In this document: positions 1 through 7,970 of the stretch, piece after piece
Numbering within the stretch: position 1 is the first letter of the stretch
How the letters are laid out: the number at the start of each line of letters is the position of its first letter
Source: Massilia sp. Mn16-1_5
Lineage (GTDB): Bacteria; Pseudomonadota; Gammaproteobacteria; Burkholderiales; Burkholderiaceae_D
Assembly (NCBI RefSeq): GCF_004798585.1
Contig: NZ_PPXQ01000008.1
Coordinates: forward strand, 62,001-126,000
Direction: 5' to 3'
Length of the DNA: 64,000 nt
Notes under the pieces: generated by a model
What the model was told of the DNA's origin: nothing
Seen by the model: only the letters and a program-made list of their open reading frames with translations
Database searches by the model: none
Translations under genes and position numbers: made by a program

Positions 1-454
1 GCGCCTGGACCGCACCCTCGCGCCCTTGGGCGTGCGCGCCGGCCTGGACAAGCAGAACCGCATCGAATTCAGGACGGCCGAAGCCAACTGGCCTGGCGTG
101 CGCGACAGCATCGCCATTTCCGGCCGCGGCCGCGTCGCCACCGAAGCCGTGTCGCCCGACCTCAAATTGCAGGACATCGGCACCGGCAACGCCGAAGCGC
201 TGCGCCAGAGCCTGCGCGAAGTGGTGCAGGCCCTGGAGCGCGTGCGCCGCTCGCAGGATGCCGCCAGCGCCGCGCTGAGCGCCGCCACCCTGCGCGCCGC
301 CCAGTCCGAACTGAGCGCCGACGACCTCGCCATTTCGGCCCAGGACTTCGCCACCACCGCCGCCAGCCACGACTACGAGTCGCTGCTGGCGATCACGTCG
401 GCGCTGGTCGGCGTCAGCCGCGAACGCGTGCTGGCCCTGCTCGGCCTGCGCTGA
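1..454 (+). CDS. C-terminal part of an unrecognised protein (5' end outside window)
   Basis: An open frame runs in from the window edge (first full codon at base 2) and stops with TGA at 452-454, giving about 150 residues. The visible start has a short beta-like piece (LDKQNRIEFRTAEAN) reminiscent of flagellin-hook type repeats, and the rest is strongly helical and Ala/Arg/Glu-rich (heptad-like stretches from about residue 65). No signal peptide or catalytic motif is visible because the N-terminus is missing. It converges on the fil-like operon with a 27-nt gap and may or may not belong to it. Codon use looks like its neighbours. I do not recognise the family; a flagellin-like or secreted structural protein is only a guess. 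Confidence 0.6.
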   Translation, partial: RLDRTLAPLGVRAGLDKQNRIEFRTAEANWPGVRDSIAISGRGRVATEAVSPDLKLQDIGTGNAEALRQSLREVVQALERVRRSQDAASAALSAATLRAAQSELSADDLAISAQDFATTAASHDYESLLAITSALVGVSRERVLALLGLR

Positions 455-481
455 GCGCCCTTCCTCCGCGCCTTTCCTTCT

Positions 482-1216
482 CTATCGCGGCCCGCGCGGC
501 GTCACTGTAATCGTGGTGCCGCGCAGGTCGATGTCGTGCAGCGCGATGCTGCCGAAACTCGGTCCGCTCGTGGCCTGGCCGACGCGGATATTCCTGAACT
601 TGATCTCGCCGATCGTCGTCGGCAGGCGCAGCGTCACCGAGCCGTCCTTGTTGACGACGGCGCTGGACTGCTCCGGATCGTAGGCCACGTCGCTGACCGA
701 GGTCTCGGCGTTCAGCAGCCCGGCCAGTGGATTGAACAGCTTCGCCAGTTCGCGCGGCAGGGAAGGCGCAGCATCGGGTGCGTGCGCAGGCAGGTTCGCC
801 GCCGTCAGCGCCGCCATCTGCAGCTGGGCGCGCAGGGCCTGTTCGCGCAGGCGTTCGCTCAGGTTCCGGTCATCACGGCCCTGCCCCGCCACTTCTCCCA
901 ACTCCTCGTCGCTCAGTTCACGCTGGGTGCGTGCGCTCGCCACCGCCACGGGCGCCGCGGCCAGCGCCGCATAGGCCTGCAGCGGCGCCAGCAGCGAGGT
1001 GGCCAGCGCGGCCGCCAGGCGCAGGTTGCGCTGGCGCCGCATCGCGCGCCCGATCTGCGCTTGCGTGATCAGCTGCATCGCCGCCAGCACCTCGCCGAGG
1101 CGCTGGCCGGTGCGGTCCTGCTCGCGGATCGCCTGGTCGAGCTGTTCCTGCGAAATCAGGCGCCGGGCGAGCAGGATCTGCCCGAGGCGCGAGTGCTGGC
1201 GCTTGGTCCATTCCAT
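482..1216 (-). CDS. MshEN-domain (c-di-GMP-binding type) protein fused to a FilA-like exported domain
   Basis: 244 aa. Residues 10-33 and 39-62 are two 24-residue motifs of the form RLGxxL...LI..xQ(L/I)xxA(I/M)RxQ separated by a 5-residue spacer (DRTGQ). This is the tandem MshEN layout known to bind c-di-GMP in MshE/GspE-type ATPases, but the usual central Gly is Arg in the first copy and Gln in the second. An Arg-rich stretch and hydrophobic segment (about 66-94, with AYA/A) then look like an internal signal anchor. Residues 99-113 (RELSDEELGEVAGQG) match the motif shared with the exported proteins at 7.5-10.2 kb. The C-terminus FGSIALHDIDLRGTTITV is clearly related to the end of the FilA-like protein (YGKMAMNDIRLQGTTVYI). 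The gene is last in the operon; a GAGGGAG ribosome site precedes the ATG. Signal reading linked to the exported system is inferred. Confidence 0.8.
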   Translation of the reverse strand: MEWTKRQHSRLGQILLARRLISQEQLDQAIREQDRTGQRLGEVLAAMQLITQAQIGRAMRRQRNLRLAAALATSLLAPLQAYAALAAAPVAVASARTQRELSDEELGEVAGQGRDDRNLSERLREQALRAQLQMAALTAANLPAHAPDAAPSLPRELAKLFNPLAGLLNAETSVSDVAYDPEQSSAVVNKDGSVTLRLPTTIGEIKFRNIRVGQATSGPSFGSIALHDIDLRGTTITVTPRGPR

Positions 1217-1231
1217 GCCGTGCTCCCTCGA

Positions 1232-1768
1232 TTACTGCGCGGCCGCGGCGCGAAGGCGCAGCCCGATCCTGGTCTGCAGCTCGGTCAGTTTCGGATTGAC
1301 GCGCGGGCCGTTCGCCCTGGCCACGGCTTCGCCCAGCGCCTTCTGGATGTCCGGCGCCAGCGCCTCGAACTTGGCGCGCACCGGCGACTCCAGGATCGCC
1401 GCCAGCTGTTTGAGCTCGTCCTCGCTGAAGCGCTCGGCCAGCAGCGGCGCCACCGTCGTCTTCACCGTCTCGGCGGTGCTGGCTTTCACCGCGGGCGCCT
1501 CGGCTTCGTAGAACTTCGCGACTTCCGTGCCGATGTCCTTCAGCGCCGCTTCCTGCTTGTCGGGTGCGACCCGGCCCTCCAGCACGACGCGCGCCTGGCG
1601 CAGCGATTCGGCGACCGGCCGCTGCAGCATCTGCAGGCCGACCTGCTCGAGCGGCATCTTCGCCAGCACCCGGTCGACCAGCACCTGCTTGGCAGGAGGA
1701 ACCGCGGCCGGTGCCGCCAGGGCCAGGTTCGAGCTCAGGGCCAGCAGGCCGATTGCGATTCGATACAT
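1232..1768 (-). CDS. Exported DUF2059-type protein
   Basis: 178 aa with a Sec signal peptide (MYRIAIGLLALSSNLALA, cut near residue 18-19) followed by an all-helical, charged domain. The segment with F-S-E-D-E-L-K-Q-L-A near residues 114-123, followed by a conserved 'SP' and K/F, is typical of DUF2059 proteins, which are periplasmic and of unknown function. AAGGAG lies 7 nt before the ATG. It sits 17 nt downstream of the FadL-like gene and 15 nt upstream of the MshEN-fusion gene, so it is co-transcribed with them. A role as periplasmic chaperone or adaptor for the secreted proteins of the locus would fit the context but is not shown by the sequence. Confidence 0.8.
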   Translation of the reverse strand: MYRIAIGLLALSSNLALAAPAAVPPAKQVLVDRVLAKMPLEQVGLQMLQRPVAESLRQARVVLEGRVAPDKQEAALKDIGTEVAKFYEAEAPAVKASTAETVKTTVAPLLAERFSEDELKQLAAILESPVRAKFEALAPDIQKALGEAVARANGPRVNPKLTELQTRIGLRLRAAAAQ

Positions 1769-1785
1769 CGTGACACTCCTTCAGG

Positions 1786-3384
1786 TTAGTAGGGCTTGGT
1801 CCAGGACAGGCCGGCATAGCGCACCTTCAGGTCGCCGGCGATGCTGGTGGCCGCATACGGGTTGTAGATGATGTTGAAGAAGCCGTCGCAGTTCAGGTTG
1901 CAGTTGCTGCGCGCCGGGATGTTGTAGCTGCCCTTCATGTAGCTGGCCGCGAGATTCAATTCGCTGCCGTTGTCGAACTTGTAGCGCAGGCCGACGCTGC
2001 GCAGCACCGTGTCCGGCAGCGGCGCCAATAAGCTCATCTTGTCGCCCGGGATCGAACTCTTGCGCGGCTCGTAGCCGGCCCTCAGCGACAGTTTCTTCGT
2101 CACGTTGAGCTGGGCGCCGAAGCTGTAGTGGACGATGCTTTTGAAACCCATCGGGAAGGTGGCCTGGTTCGAGTTCGGATGGCCGAACAGGCGCGCCATC
2201 TCGAGCAGCTTGATGCTCTCGTCGAACTTGAAGGTCAGCTCGTTCCATTGCGCCCAGTCGGCATACGAGACGTCGGCATTCAGTTGCAGGTAATCGGTGA
2301 GCATCAGCTTGGTACCGATCTGCACCCGCCACGGGAAGGGAATCTGGGCCGTCATGTTGCCGACCTGGAGTTCGGGAATATCGGTCGGCAGCGCGGTGAT
2401 CCCGCCCACGATCGGCCCCAGCAGGGAGCTGTTCAGGCCGCGCACGAACTGGCGCAGCATCGGGTCGGCCTGGAATGCATACTGGCCCGAATAAGTGGTC
2501 CTGGTCCCGCCCTGGAACACGGCGCCCAGCGCGAACCATTTTTTCGGCTCCCACAGGACACCGATGTTGATGGTCGGATCAAACGACGAGTGCATGTCGA
2601 AGTCGATGTTCGCCGCCTTCTTGAACGGATTGACCATGCCCTCTTCCCCGCCGCCGCACAGGCCGAAGGTCAGCGTGTCGATCAGGTTCGGATTGCCCTC
2701 CGGGCAGACGCCGCGCTGCAGGCTGCCGACCGTGCCGAGCAGTTTATTCGGCGCGCGGAAATCGGTATTGATGGCGAAATTGGCGTAGGCGATCGGCACC
2801 GAGACCCCGACCCGCAGCGTGTCGCTGATCTTGTAGCCCATCGCCGGCGACAGGTACACCAGGCGCTGCAGCTGCACCAGGCGGCCGTCGAAGCGGGCAG
2901 GATCGTCCGGATCCTCGGTACGGTCCACGCTCATCGCCTGCGACAGGTAGACCATGGTGCCGAAGGTGAAGCGCGAATCCTTCGGGTTCCAGGCGATGCC
3001 CAGGCCCGGCACCACCACCGCAGGCAGGCGCGCCTTCGGAATGCCGATGAAAGGCAGCGCCATCGCCTGGCGCACCGGACCGCTGCTCTTGCCGTTGATC
3101 GGATCGTCCTTGAAGCCGCCGATGTCGATGTCGGGTGCGCTGGTGAAGGTATTGCGGTTGCGGATCGAGGCGCCGAACAGGGTGTCGATGTGGTTGATGC
3201 CGTTCAGGCGCGCCAGTCCCGCCGGGTTGAAGTGGATCGATTCGATGCCGGGCGGGTCGGCCGTCACCGCGTTCCCGAGCGACATCGCGACCGGGCTGGT
3301 GACCAGGTTCTCGGTCACGCCGCCCAAAGCTGCAGGCGCGGCGCCGGCCAAGGCAAGCAGCAGCGGCAGGGACGAGCGGCGCAT
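1786..3384 (-). CDS. OmpP1/FadL/TodX-family outer-membrane protein (FilD-like)
   Basis: 532 aa. An N-terminal signal peptide (MRRSSLPLLLALAGAAPAALGG) is followed by the family hallmark GIESIHFNPAGLARL and an alternating amphipathic beta-strand pattern to the terminal Tyr, as expected for a FadL-type barrel with an N-terminal hatch. FadL proteins move hydrophobic molecules across the outer membrane. Two nucleotides separate its ATG from the upstream stop codon, implying translational coupling. The frame stays open upstream to 3930, but that part overlaps the preceding gene and is not coding. In this locus the barrel may serve export or surface anchoring rather than fatty-acid uptake; that is inference from the fil-like context. 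Confidence 0.88.
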   Translation of the reverse strand: MRRSSLPLLLALAGAAPAALGGVTENLVTSPVAMSLGNAVTADPPGIESIHFNPAGLARLNGINHIDTLFGASIRNRNTFTSAPDIDIGGFKDDPINGKSSGPVRQAMALPFIGIPKARLPAVVVPGLGIAWNPKDSRFTFGTMVYLSQAMSVDRTEDPDDPARFDGRLVQLQRLVYLSPAMGYKISDTLRVGVSVPIAYANFAINTDFRAPNKLLGTVGSLQRGVCPEGNPNLIDTLTFGLCGGGEEGMVNPFKKAANIDFDMHSSFDPTINIGVLWEPKKWFALGAVFQGGTRTTYSGQYAFQADPMLRQFVRGLNSSLLGPIVGGITALPTDIPELQVGNMTAQIPFPWRVQIGTKLMLTDYLQLNADVSYADWAQWNELTFKFDESIKLLEMARLFGHPNSNQATFPMGFKSIVHYSFGAQLNVTKKLSLRAGYEPRKSSIPGDKMSLLAPLPDTVLRSVGLRYKFDNGSELNLAASYMKGSYNIPARSNCNLNCDGFFNIIYNPYAATSIAGDLKVRYAGLSWTKPY

Positions 3385-3386
3385 GA

Positions 3387-4418
3387 TCAGAAGGCCAGCG
3401 GCAGGCCGAGGCTGACCACCATGTTGGGCGCCGATGCCGTCAGGCCGGCACCCACGGTCAGGTTGACGGTGGTCTTGGGCGAGACGCGGTAGCCGGCGCC
3501 GATCGAGAGCACACCGGCCGTCTGGGTTGCGGTGCGCACGCTGCGCCCGCCATCGAAGGTGAGCTTCGAGCGCGCCGAGATCGACTCCTGGAACGAGAAC
3601 GAGGTCGTGATCTTGTACGACAGCGCGAACGCGAAGCCCATGCCGAAGCCGATACTGGCGCCTGGATCGACCTGGCGCAGCAGCGCGCCGTTGATGTTCT
3701 GGGTCAGGTGCTTGGCCGGCAGGCTGTAGCCGGCGTTGAAGGAGGCGAACAGCGCCACCGGATCGGCGATCTTGGTCGCGTTCAAACCGAGGTTGATGCT
3801 GTTCACGCCCGAGCCGGTGGCCAGGCCCTTGGCCGCATCGACCTTGTACGGGCTCTTGCCGCTGGCGATGCGCGCCCCGCCGGTGAAGGTGACGGTGGCG
3901 TCGTCGCGGCGCGTCTCGAAAGGCTGCCAACGCACGCCCAGGCCGATGTCGCCGATGGTGTGCGAGGTGCCGGAATAGCCGCCCGAATCGGACCAGCGGC
4001 TCACCAGGGGCAGGGTAAGGCTGGCGGTGAGATTGTTGCGCAGGCCGTAGTCGGCGAGGAAGGTGTTCGTGATCGTGTGCGAGCTGGTGTTCTCGATCGA
4101 GAACAGGGTCGCGGTGCCCGAAGACAGGTCGGCGTTGATCTTTTCCTGGCCGATGTAGGTGTAGCTCAGGTCGTAGTTGACCTGGAATTTCCCCTTGCGC
4201 AGCAGCGAATACTGCTTGTCGACCGCGGTCAGCGTGTCCTTCAGCAGCGTGGCCTGGTCGGCATCGCCCTCCTTCTTTGCGAGCGCATCGCGCACGGCGG
4301 CGTCGGAGGCGTTCTGCGGCGTGGTGGATGCCGGCGAGGGCTGCTGCTGGGCCAGGACGGAGGTACTCGCGAACAGTGCAAGGGAAGCCGAGGCGGCGAG
4401 CAAACGGACGATCTTCAT
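3387..4418 (-). CDS. Outer-membrane beta-barrel protein of the phenol-pathway/transporter type (FilC-like)
   Basis: 343 aa with a Sec signal peptide (cut after VLAQ, near residue 24). A low-complexity Ser/Thr/Gln linker and a short helical piece (TLLKDTLTAVDKQYSLLRKG, about 60-80) precede a barrel domain of alternating strands such as LTASLTLPLVSRWS and TVNLTVGAGL, ending in Phe. This resembles the 'MetA-pathway of phenol degradation' transporter-like outer-membrane family. It is the second gene of the operon, 31 nt after the C39 peptidase gene and 2 nt before the FadL-like gene. An AAGGA ribosome site lies before ATG 4418. The helical piece could be periplasmic. Function in the locus is unknown. 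Confidence 0.75.
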   Translation of the reverse strand: MKIVRLLAASASLALFASTSVLAQQQPSPASTTPQNASDAAVRDALAKKEGDADQATLLKDTLTAVDKQYSLLRKGKFQVNYDLSYTYIGQEKINADLSSGTATLFSIENTSSHTITNTFLADYGLRNNLTASLTLPLVSRWSDSGGYSGTSHTIGDIGLGVRWQPFETRRDDATVTFTGGARIASGKSPYKVDAAKGLATGSGVNSINLGLNATKIADPVALFASFNAGYSLPAKHLTQNINGALLRQVDPGASIGFGMGFAFALSYKITTSFSFQESISARSKLTFDGGRSVRTATQTAGVLSIGAGYRVSPKTTVNLTVGAGLTASAPNMVVSLGLPLAF

Positions 4419-4449
4419 GAGGTTCCTTGTTTCGTGAATCGGTTCGGGA

Positions 4450-5211
4450 TTACTGCCTGTGGATGGAGACGCCGCCCACGCCGTTGAACAGGCGCTCCAT
4501 CTGCAGCTGGCTGTCGAGGGGGCGCAGCAAGGCGCGGTCGCGGATGCGGTCCATGTCGGTCACGCCCAGCTCGTGGTCCGACAGGGCCAGCTTGTCGAGC
4601 GCCGGCTGGTCCTTGCGCGGATAGGCCATGAACAGGGTGTTGCGGTCCCACAGGGTGGCGAATTCCGCAACCGGGAAAGTGATGTTGCCGGCCGAGGGAT
4701 CGGCCAGGAACACGAGCCCGTCGCGCACGCCGCGCAGCACCACGAAGTGCTTGAAGCCGGCGTAGTCGATCGGCACGATGGCCGGGTGCTCGAGGGTCAG
4801 CAAATCGCTCATCTCGGCATGAAAGCCCGCGCTCTGCACGCCGAGCGAAGCCAGGTAACGCTTCATGTCGAGCAGCGAAAAGCCGCGGCGCTCGATGATC
4901 TTGTCCTTCTCGCCGTGGGCCATCATCCCTTCCATCGACTGCTGCTCGGTGACGTCGATGCCGAGGTAAAAGTTCAGGATCGTGACCAGCGCGGCCGAAC
5001 CGCAGCTGTAGTCGTAGGCCTGGCGCACGATGTGGCGGTACTTGAGTTCGGAGAAGGGTTCCATGCGCAGCGCCTGGGGGCCGGCACCGGGCACGCCGAG
5101 CGTGGCCGGCATGTCGAACTGGTCGGCCGGACGGTCGCTGGCGGGATGCTTCGAGACGACGCCGGCGCCGCCCAGGAGGGCTGCCAGCACGCCCAGCAGA
5201 ATGATGAACAT
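4450..5211 (-). CDS. Periplasmic C39-family cysteine peptidase (FilB-like)
   Basis: 253 aa. An N-terminal hydrophobic segment (residues 2-19) acts as signal anchor or signal peptide, so the enzyme faces the periplasm. The C39 catalytic set is complete: oxyanion Gln64 and Cys70 in RQAYDYSCGSAAL, His155 in KHFVVLRG, Asp171 in FLADPSAG. C39 peptidases remove double-glycine leaders, usually as the N-terminal domain of ABC exporters; here the domain stands alone with no transporter part. It is the first gene of a five-gene minus-strand operon and diverges from an AraC regulator. GGGGAGA precedes the ATG. The natural substrates are probably the exported proteins with the GG-like motif at 7.5-10.2 kb and the MshEN fusion; this is inference. 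Confidence 0.9.
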   Translation of the reverse strand: MFIILLGVLAALLGGAGVVSKHPASDRPADQFDMPATLGVPGAGPQALRMEPFSELKYRHIVRQAYDYSCGSAALVTILNFYLGIDVTEQQSMEGMMAHGEKDKIIERRGFSLLDMKRYLASLGVQSAGFHAEMSDLLTLEHPAIVPIDYAGFKHFVVLRGVRDGLVFLADPSAGNITFPVAEFATLWDRNTLFMAYPRKDQPALDKLALSDHELGVTDMDRIRDRALLRPLDSQLQMERLFNGVGGVSIHRQ

Positions 5212-5309
5212 CGTGTCTCCCCGGGGGACGGATCATGCCGCCCCTCCCTTTTTTACGCCTGCCGCCGGCCTATTGCAGGGCTGCGGCGCCACGCTTTCAA
5301 GTCGAAGTC

Positions 5310-5331
5310 AACGTGGCATTTTTGCTACGTT
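5310..5331. promoter_or_regulatory. Imperfect inverted repeat in the divergent peptidase/AraC spacer
   Basis: Arms ACGTGGCA and TGCTACGT (extended by A/T on each side, one mismatch) flank TTTT. It lies between the divergent C39 peptidase operon and the AraC gene and could be an operator. No protein can be assigned to it from sequence alone. Confidence 0.35.
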
Positions 5332-5382
5332 TCTTGCAAACATTTTTATATTTTGGGTGCATGGAGGCAATTGCGGTGTTAT

Positions 5383-5398
5383 AAAACGCTATCGTTTT
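5383..5398. promoter_or_regulatory. Candidate shared operator, copy 1
   Basis: AAAACGCTATCGTTTT, inside a longer AT-rich inverted repeat (TTATAAAACG...CGTTTTTATAA, 5379-5403). Thirteen of sixteen bases are the same as in 10339-10354 and a shorter version occurs at 6335-6348. All three copies are in the intergenic spaces of the fil-like locus. It is 34 bp upstream of the first AraC gene and 171 bp upstream of the peptidase gene. Confidence 0.45.
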
Positions 5399-5432
5399 TA
5401 TAAAAAAGCGCTCATTCGCGCGGAGACGGAAG

Positions 5433-6287
5433 ATGGAGACATGGGACAGGGTCAGCAGTGCGCTGGGCGTGCGGCCGGTCGTCAGCGCCGAGCTGGCCGG
5501 CGTGCCGCTGCGGGCTGAACGCTACATCTTCCAGCTCAGCCAGTGCGAAGTGCCGCCGCTCGATTCGATGGTGCTGGCCTGCCACCTGGGCGGTTCGCGC
5601 GCCACGGTCGGCCGCACCCGCGCGCGTTCCTTCGACTTCATACCCAGCTCCACCGCCGTGTTCCAGCCCGGCTTCGCCAGCCACTGGGTGTTCGCCGGCG
5701 CCATCGACATGGCGATGTTCCACTTCCTCGACGCCGGTCACGAGATGGTGCGCAAACTCCAGCGGCTGCTGGCCGAACGCGGCAAGTCGGCCCTGTTCGC
5801 CGACCCGCTGGTGAATGCCAGCGCGGCCCAGCTGCTGGGCGAAGTGGCGCGCAGCCCTTCTCCCGACCGCGGCTTTCTCGACCGGGTCGGCGCCCTGATG
5901 ATCGAGCAGGCCTGCCGCGTGCTGGAGGGCACGGCCGGGCGCCACGCCCCGCCCGACGCCCTGCAGCTGGGGCGCATGCATGCCGTGCTGGACTGGATTG
6001 CGGACAACCTCTCGAACGAACTCTCGAACGCCGAGCTGGCCGAACGGGCCGGCGTCTCGGAATCGCATTTCCGCCGCGTGTTCCTGGAAGCGATGGGCAT
6101 GACGCCGCACCGCTACGTGCTGCGTCTGCGCCTCGAACGGGTGCACGAACTGCTCACCCGCACCAGTTTTTCGATCGCCCGTATTGCAGCGCAATGCGGC
6201 TTCAACAGCCAGAGCCACATGACCAGCTGCTTTGCCGCGGCCTACGGCATCACCCCAGCGCGCGCCCGCCAGCAAGCCCGCCTATAA
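5433..6287 (+). CDS. AraC-family transcriptional regulator
   Basis: 284 aa. The C-terminal ~95 residues hold two helix-turn-helix units: one around NAELAERAGVSESHFRRVF and one around SIARIAAQCGFNSQSHMTS, the standard AraC/XylS DNA-binding domain. The N-terminal ~180 residues resemble a cupin-like sensing domain but the ligand is not evident. GGAGACGGAAG precedes the ATG. It diverges from the C39 peptidase operon and lies 165 nt before a second AraC gene, so it most likely controls the fil-like genes. The ligand and direction of control are unknown. Confidence 0.9.
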   Translation: METWDRVSSALGVRPVVSAELAGVPLRAERYIFQLSQCEVPPLDSMVLACHLGGSRATVGRTRARSFDFIPSSTAVFQPGFASHWVFAGAIDMAMFHFLDAGHEMVRKLQRLLAERGKSALFADPLVNASAAQLLGEVARSPSPDRGFLDRVGALMIEQACRVLEGTAGRHAPPDALQLGRMHAVLDWIADNLSNELSNAELAERAGVSESHFRRVFLEAMGMTPHRYVLRLRLERVHELLTRTSFSIARIAAQCGFNSQSHMTSCFAAAYGITPARARQQARL

Positions 6288-6334
6288 GCACACGGCATGG
6301 TCCGATGCCTCTCGGACATGACTGATTCCGCCCG

Positions 6335-6348
6335 AAAATGATCGTTTT
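6335..6348. promoter_or_regulatory. Candidate shared operator, copy 2
   Basis: AAAATGATCGTTTT, a two-base-shorter version of the sequences at 5383-5398 and 10339-10354. It is in the spacer between the two AraC genes, about 105 bp before the small ORF that leads the second AraC gene. Confidence 0.35.
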
Positions 6349-6452
6349 TTGATAAAGACGAGAGCATTTTCCAAAGCCGCCGCCTTCACCCCCGACACAT
6401 AATAAAAAACCAGCATCTGGCGTTCGACCAGACCCTTCACCGGAGACAAGCG

Positions 6453-6500
6453 ATGAGTATGGACAAGCAGGCGCGCGGCCGGCCGCGCAGGCAGGCGTGA
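6453..6500 (+). CDS. 15-codon upstream ORF overlapping the second AraC gene
   Basis: ATG at 6453 with a good ribosome site (CGGAGACAAGCG) encodes MSMDKQARGRPRRQA and stops with a TGA that overlaps the GTG start of the AraC gene by four bases (GTGA). The basic GRPRR sequence looks like the N-terminus of a DNA-binding protein, so this may be either a translationally coupled leader ORF or the original N-terminus of the AraC protein split by a frameshift. The sequence alone does not decide. Confidence 0.45.
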   Translation: MSMDKQARGRPRRQA

Positions 6501-7564
6501 ACTACCTTTCCACGGCCGACGTGGTGCAGCGCATCAAGGCCTGCCTCGCCGCCGACGGCTTCGACGTGTCGACCCTGTTCGCGCGCGCCGGCCTGGCCCA
6601 CCTGGAAAGCGGCAGCGCACGCGCCAGCGACCTGCTGGCCCTGTCCGACCAGTTCAGCCTCCTGTGGGAAGCCCTCGCTATCGTTACGGGCGACCCGCTG
6701 CTGGGCTTCCGGGTCTGCGCCACCGATCCGTTGAGCTGGCTCGGCGTGCTCGGCCACCTGATGCTGGCTTCGCCCACGCTGAAAGGCGCGGCCGGCAACC
6801 TGATGCGCTACATGCCGCTGGTGACGCCGATCGTCCATGCCACCATCGAACCGGTCCAGGGCCGCACCAGGCTCGGCCTGCACCTGGTCGGCGGCGCGCG
6901 CTTGGTGCCGCCGCAGCGTTACGACTTCACCTGGAACCTGCTGCTCGCCACCGTGCGCTTCGTTGCCGGCCGCCCCGACCTGCGCCCGGTCGCCGTCGAC
7001 TATGCCTTCCCGCCGCCGCCCTCCACCGCCCCGTATGCCGAACGCTTCGGCTGCCCGGTGCGCTTCGGCGCGCCCGCCAACGCGCTCGAATTCGACGACG
7101 CCGACATCGCCGCGCCGATCCCGACGGCCAATCCGCTGGCCGCCGAAGGCCTGTTCCGCCTGCTCGACGAACGCCTCGCCCAGGCCGAACGCAGCAGCGT
7201 CGCCGGGCGCGTGCGCGACCTGCTGCCGGGCATGATCGAGCGCGGCGGCGCCCTGCGCGAAGCGGTCGCGCGCCGCCTCCTGATCAGCGAGCGCACCCTG
7301 CAGCGCCGCCTGGCCGACGAAGGCACCGACTTCTCGGCCCTGGTCGACGAAGTGCGGCGCGACATCGCGCGCCAGTACCTCGGCAGCGAAGGCATCAGCC
7401 TGAAAAGCCTCAGCTACAAGCTGGGCTTTTCCGACCACAGCGCCTTCCACCGCGCCTGCCTGCGCTGGTTCGGCAAGGCGCCCGGCGAATTCCAGCAAAG
7501 CGGCAAGCTCAGTGTGACCACAGGCGCAGTTGCCCCGTCATCCTCATCTCGCCGTCCAGGCTGA
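6497..7564 (+). CDS. AraC-family regulator with arabinose-binding-like N-terminal domain
   Basis: 355 aa from a GTG start; the better ribosome site belongs to the overlapping upstream ORF. The N-terminal ~200 residues match the OruR/ArgR-like AraC subgroup (LGLRVC-type core: DPLLGFRVCATDPLSWLGVLGHLMLASP). The C-terminus has the HTH pair: AVARRLLISERTLQRRLADEG and the conserved SLKSLSYKLGFSDHSAFHRACLRWFGKAPGEF. The last 56 bp overlap the end of the convergent gene at 7509-7970; the final ~18 residues after the HTH look dispensable. It lies between the two fil-like operons and probably regulates one or both. Confidence 0.9.
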   Translation: MNYLSTADVVQRIKACLAADGFDVSTLFARAGLAHLESGSARASDLLALSDQFSLLWEALAIVTGDPLLGFRVCATDPLSWLGVLGHLMLASPTLKGAAGNLMRYMPLVTPIVHATIEPVQGRTRLGLHLVGGARLVPPQRYDFTWNLLLATVRFVAGRPDLRPVAVDYAFPPPPSTAPYAERFGCPVRFGAPANALEFDDADIAAPIPTANPLAAEGLFRLLDERLAQAERSSVAGRVRDLLPGMIERGGALREAVARRLLISERTLQRRLADEGTDFSALVDEVRRDIARQYLGSEGISLKSLSYKLGFSDHSAFHRACLRWFGKAPGEFQQSGKLSVTTGAVAPSSSSRRPG

Positions 7565-7970
7565 AGCGCCCCAGGCTGTTCGTTACCGGCGCCTGCGGAT
7601 CGGCCTGCACGCTGAGCGACTCGAATCCGAAGCCGGTAAAGCGCGTCATTGCCGGCAGGCCGATCGCCATGTATTCCTGGCCGCCCGCGCTGGTCTTCGC
7701 CGACAGGCTCAGGCCCACCATCTGCACCACGCCACTGACATTCTTGAAAACGGTATAGGTCGTTTTTCCCTGCACTTCATGCGCGATGTAGAGGCGGCTG
7801 TCGAGCGCCACGCCGTCCGCACCCGGCTGGTTCAGTTCGAGGCGCATGGCGAAGCTGATCCCGTCTGCGCCGCGCACCTGCGCCAGGTCGCCATCTTCGA
7901 GCAGCACCGGACGCGCCTTGGCGCAAGCGCAGCAAGCCCACAGCAGCATGGACAGGGCGCGCGCCTTCAT
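7509..7970 (-). CDS. Small exported protein with GG-like motif
   Basis: 153 aa. A hydrophobic Cys-rich N-terminus (LSMLLWACCACAKA) acts as signal sequence; L-W-A-C could even be read as a weak lipobox. It is followed by LLEDGDLAQVRGADGISF (about residues 23-40), the motif found in all exported proteins of this locus. The rest is beta-rich with GRFSLDGEMRMTGQL near the C-terminus. The start overlaps the preceding stop (ATGA, 7967-7970), so translation is coupled. It is the last gene of the four-gene operon. Probably a minor component of the same surface structure as the FilA-like protein. The family is unrecognised beyond the motif. Confidence 0.75.
   Translation of the reverse strand: MKARALSMLLWACCACAKARPVLLEDGDLAQVRGADGISFAMRLELNQPGADGVALDSRLYIAHEVQGKTTYTVFKNVSGVVQMVGLSLSAKTSAGGQEYMAIGLPAMTRFTGFGFESLSVQADPQAPVTNSLGRFSLDGEMRMTGQLRLWSH

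Noticed and set aside
3385..3930. Upstream extension of the FadL-like gene
   Set aside because: The frame is open but overlaps the preceding barrel gene; the signal peptide begins at 3384.
6295..6320. Hairpin behind the first AraC gene
   Set aside because: GTCCGA/TCGGAC can pair but no U-run follows; too weak to call a terminator.
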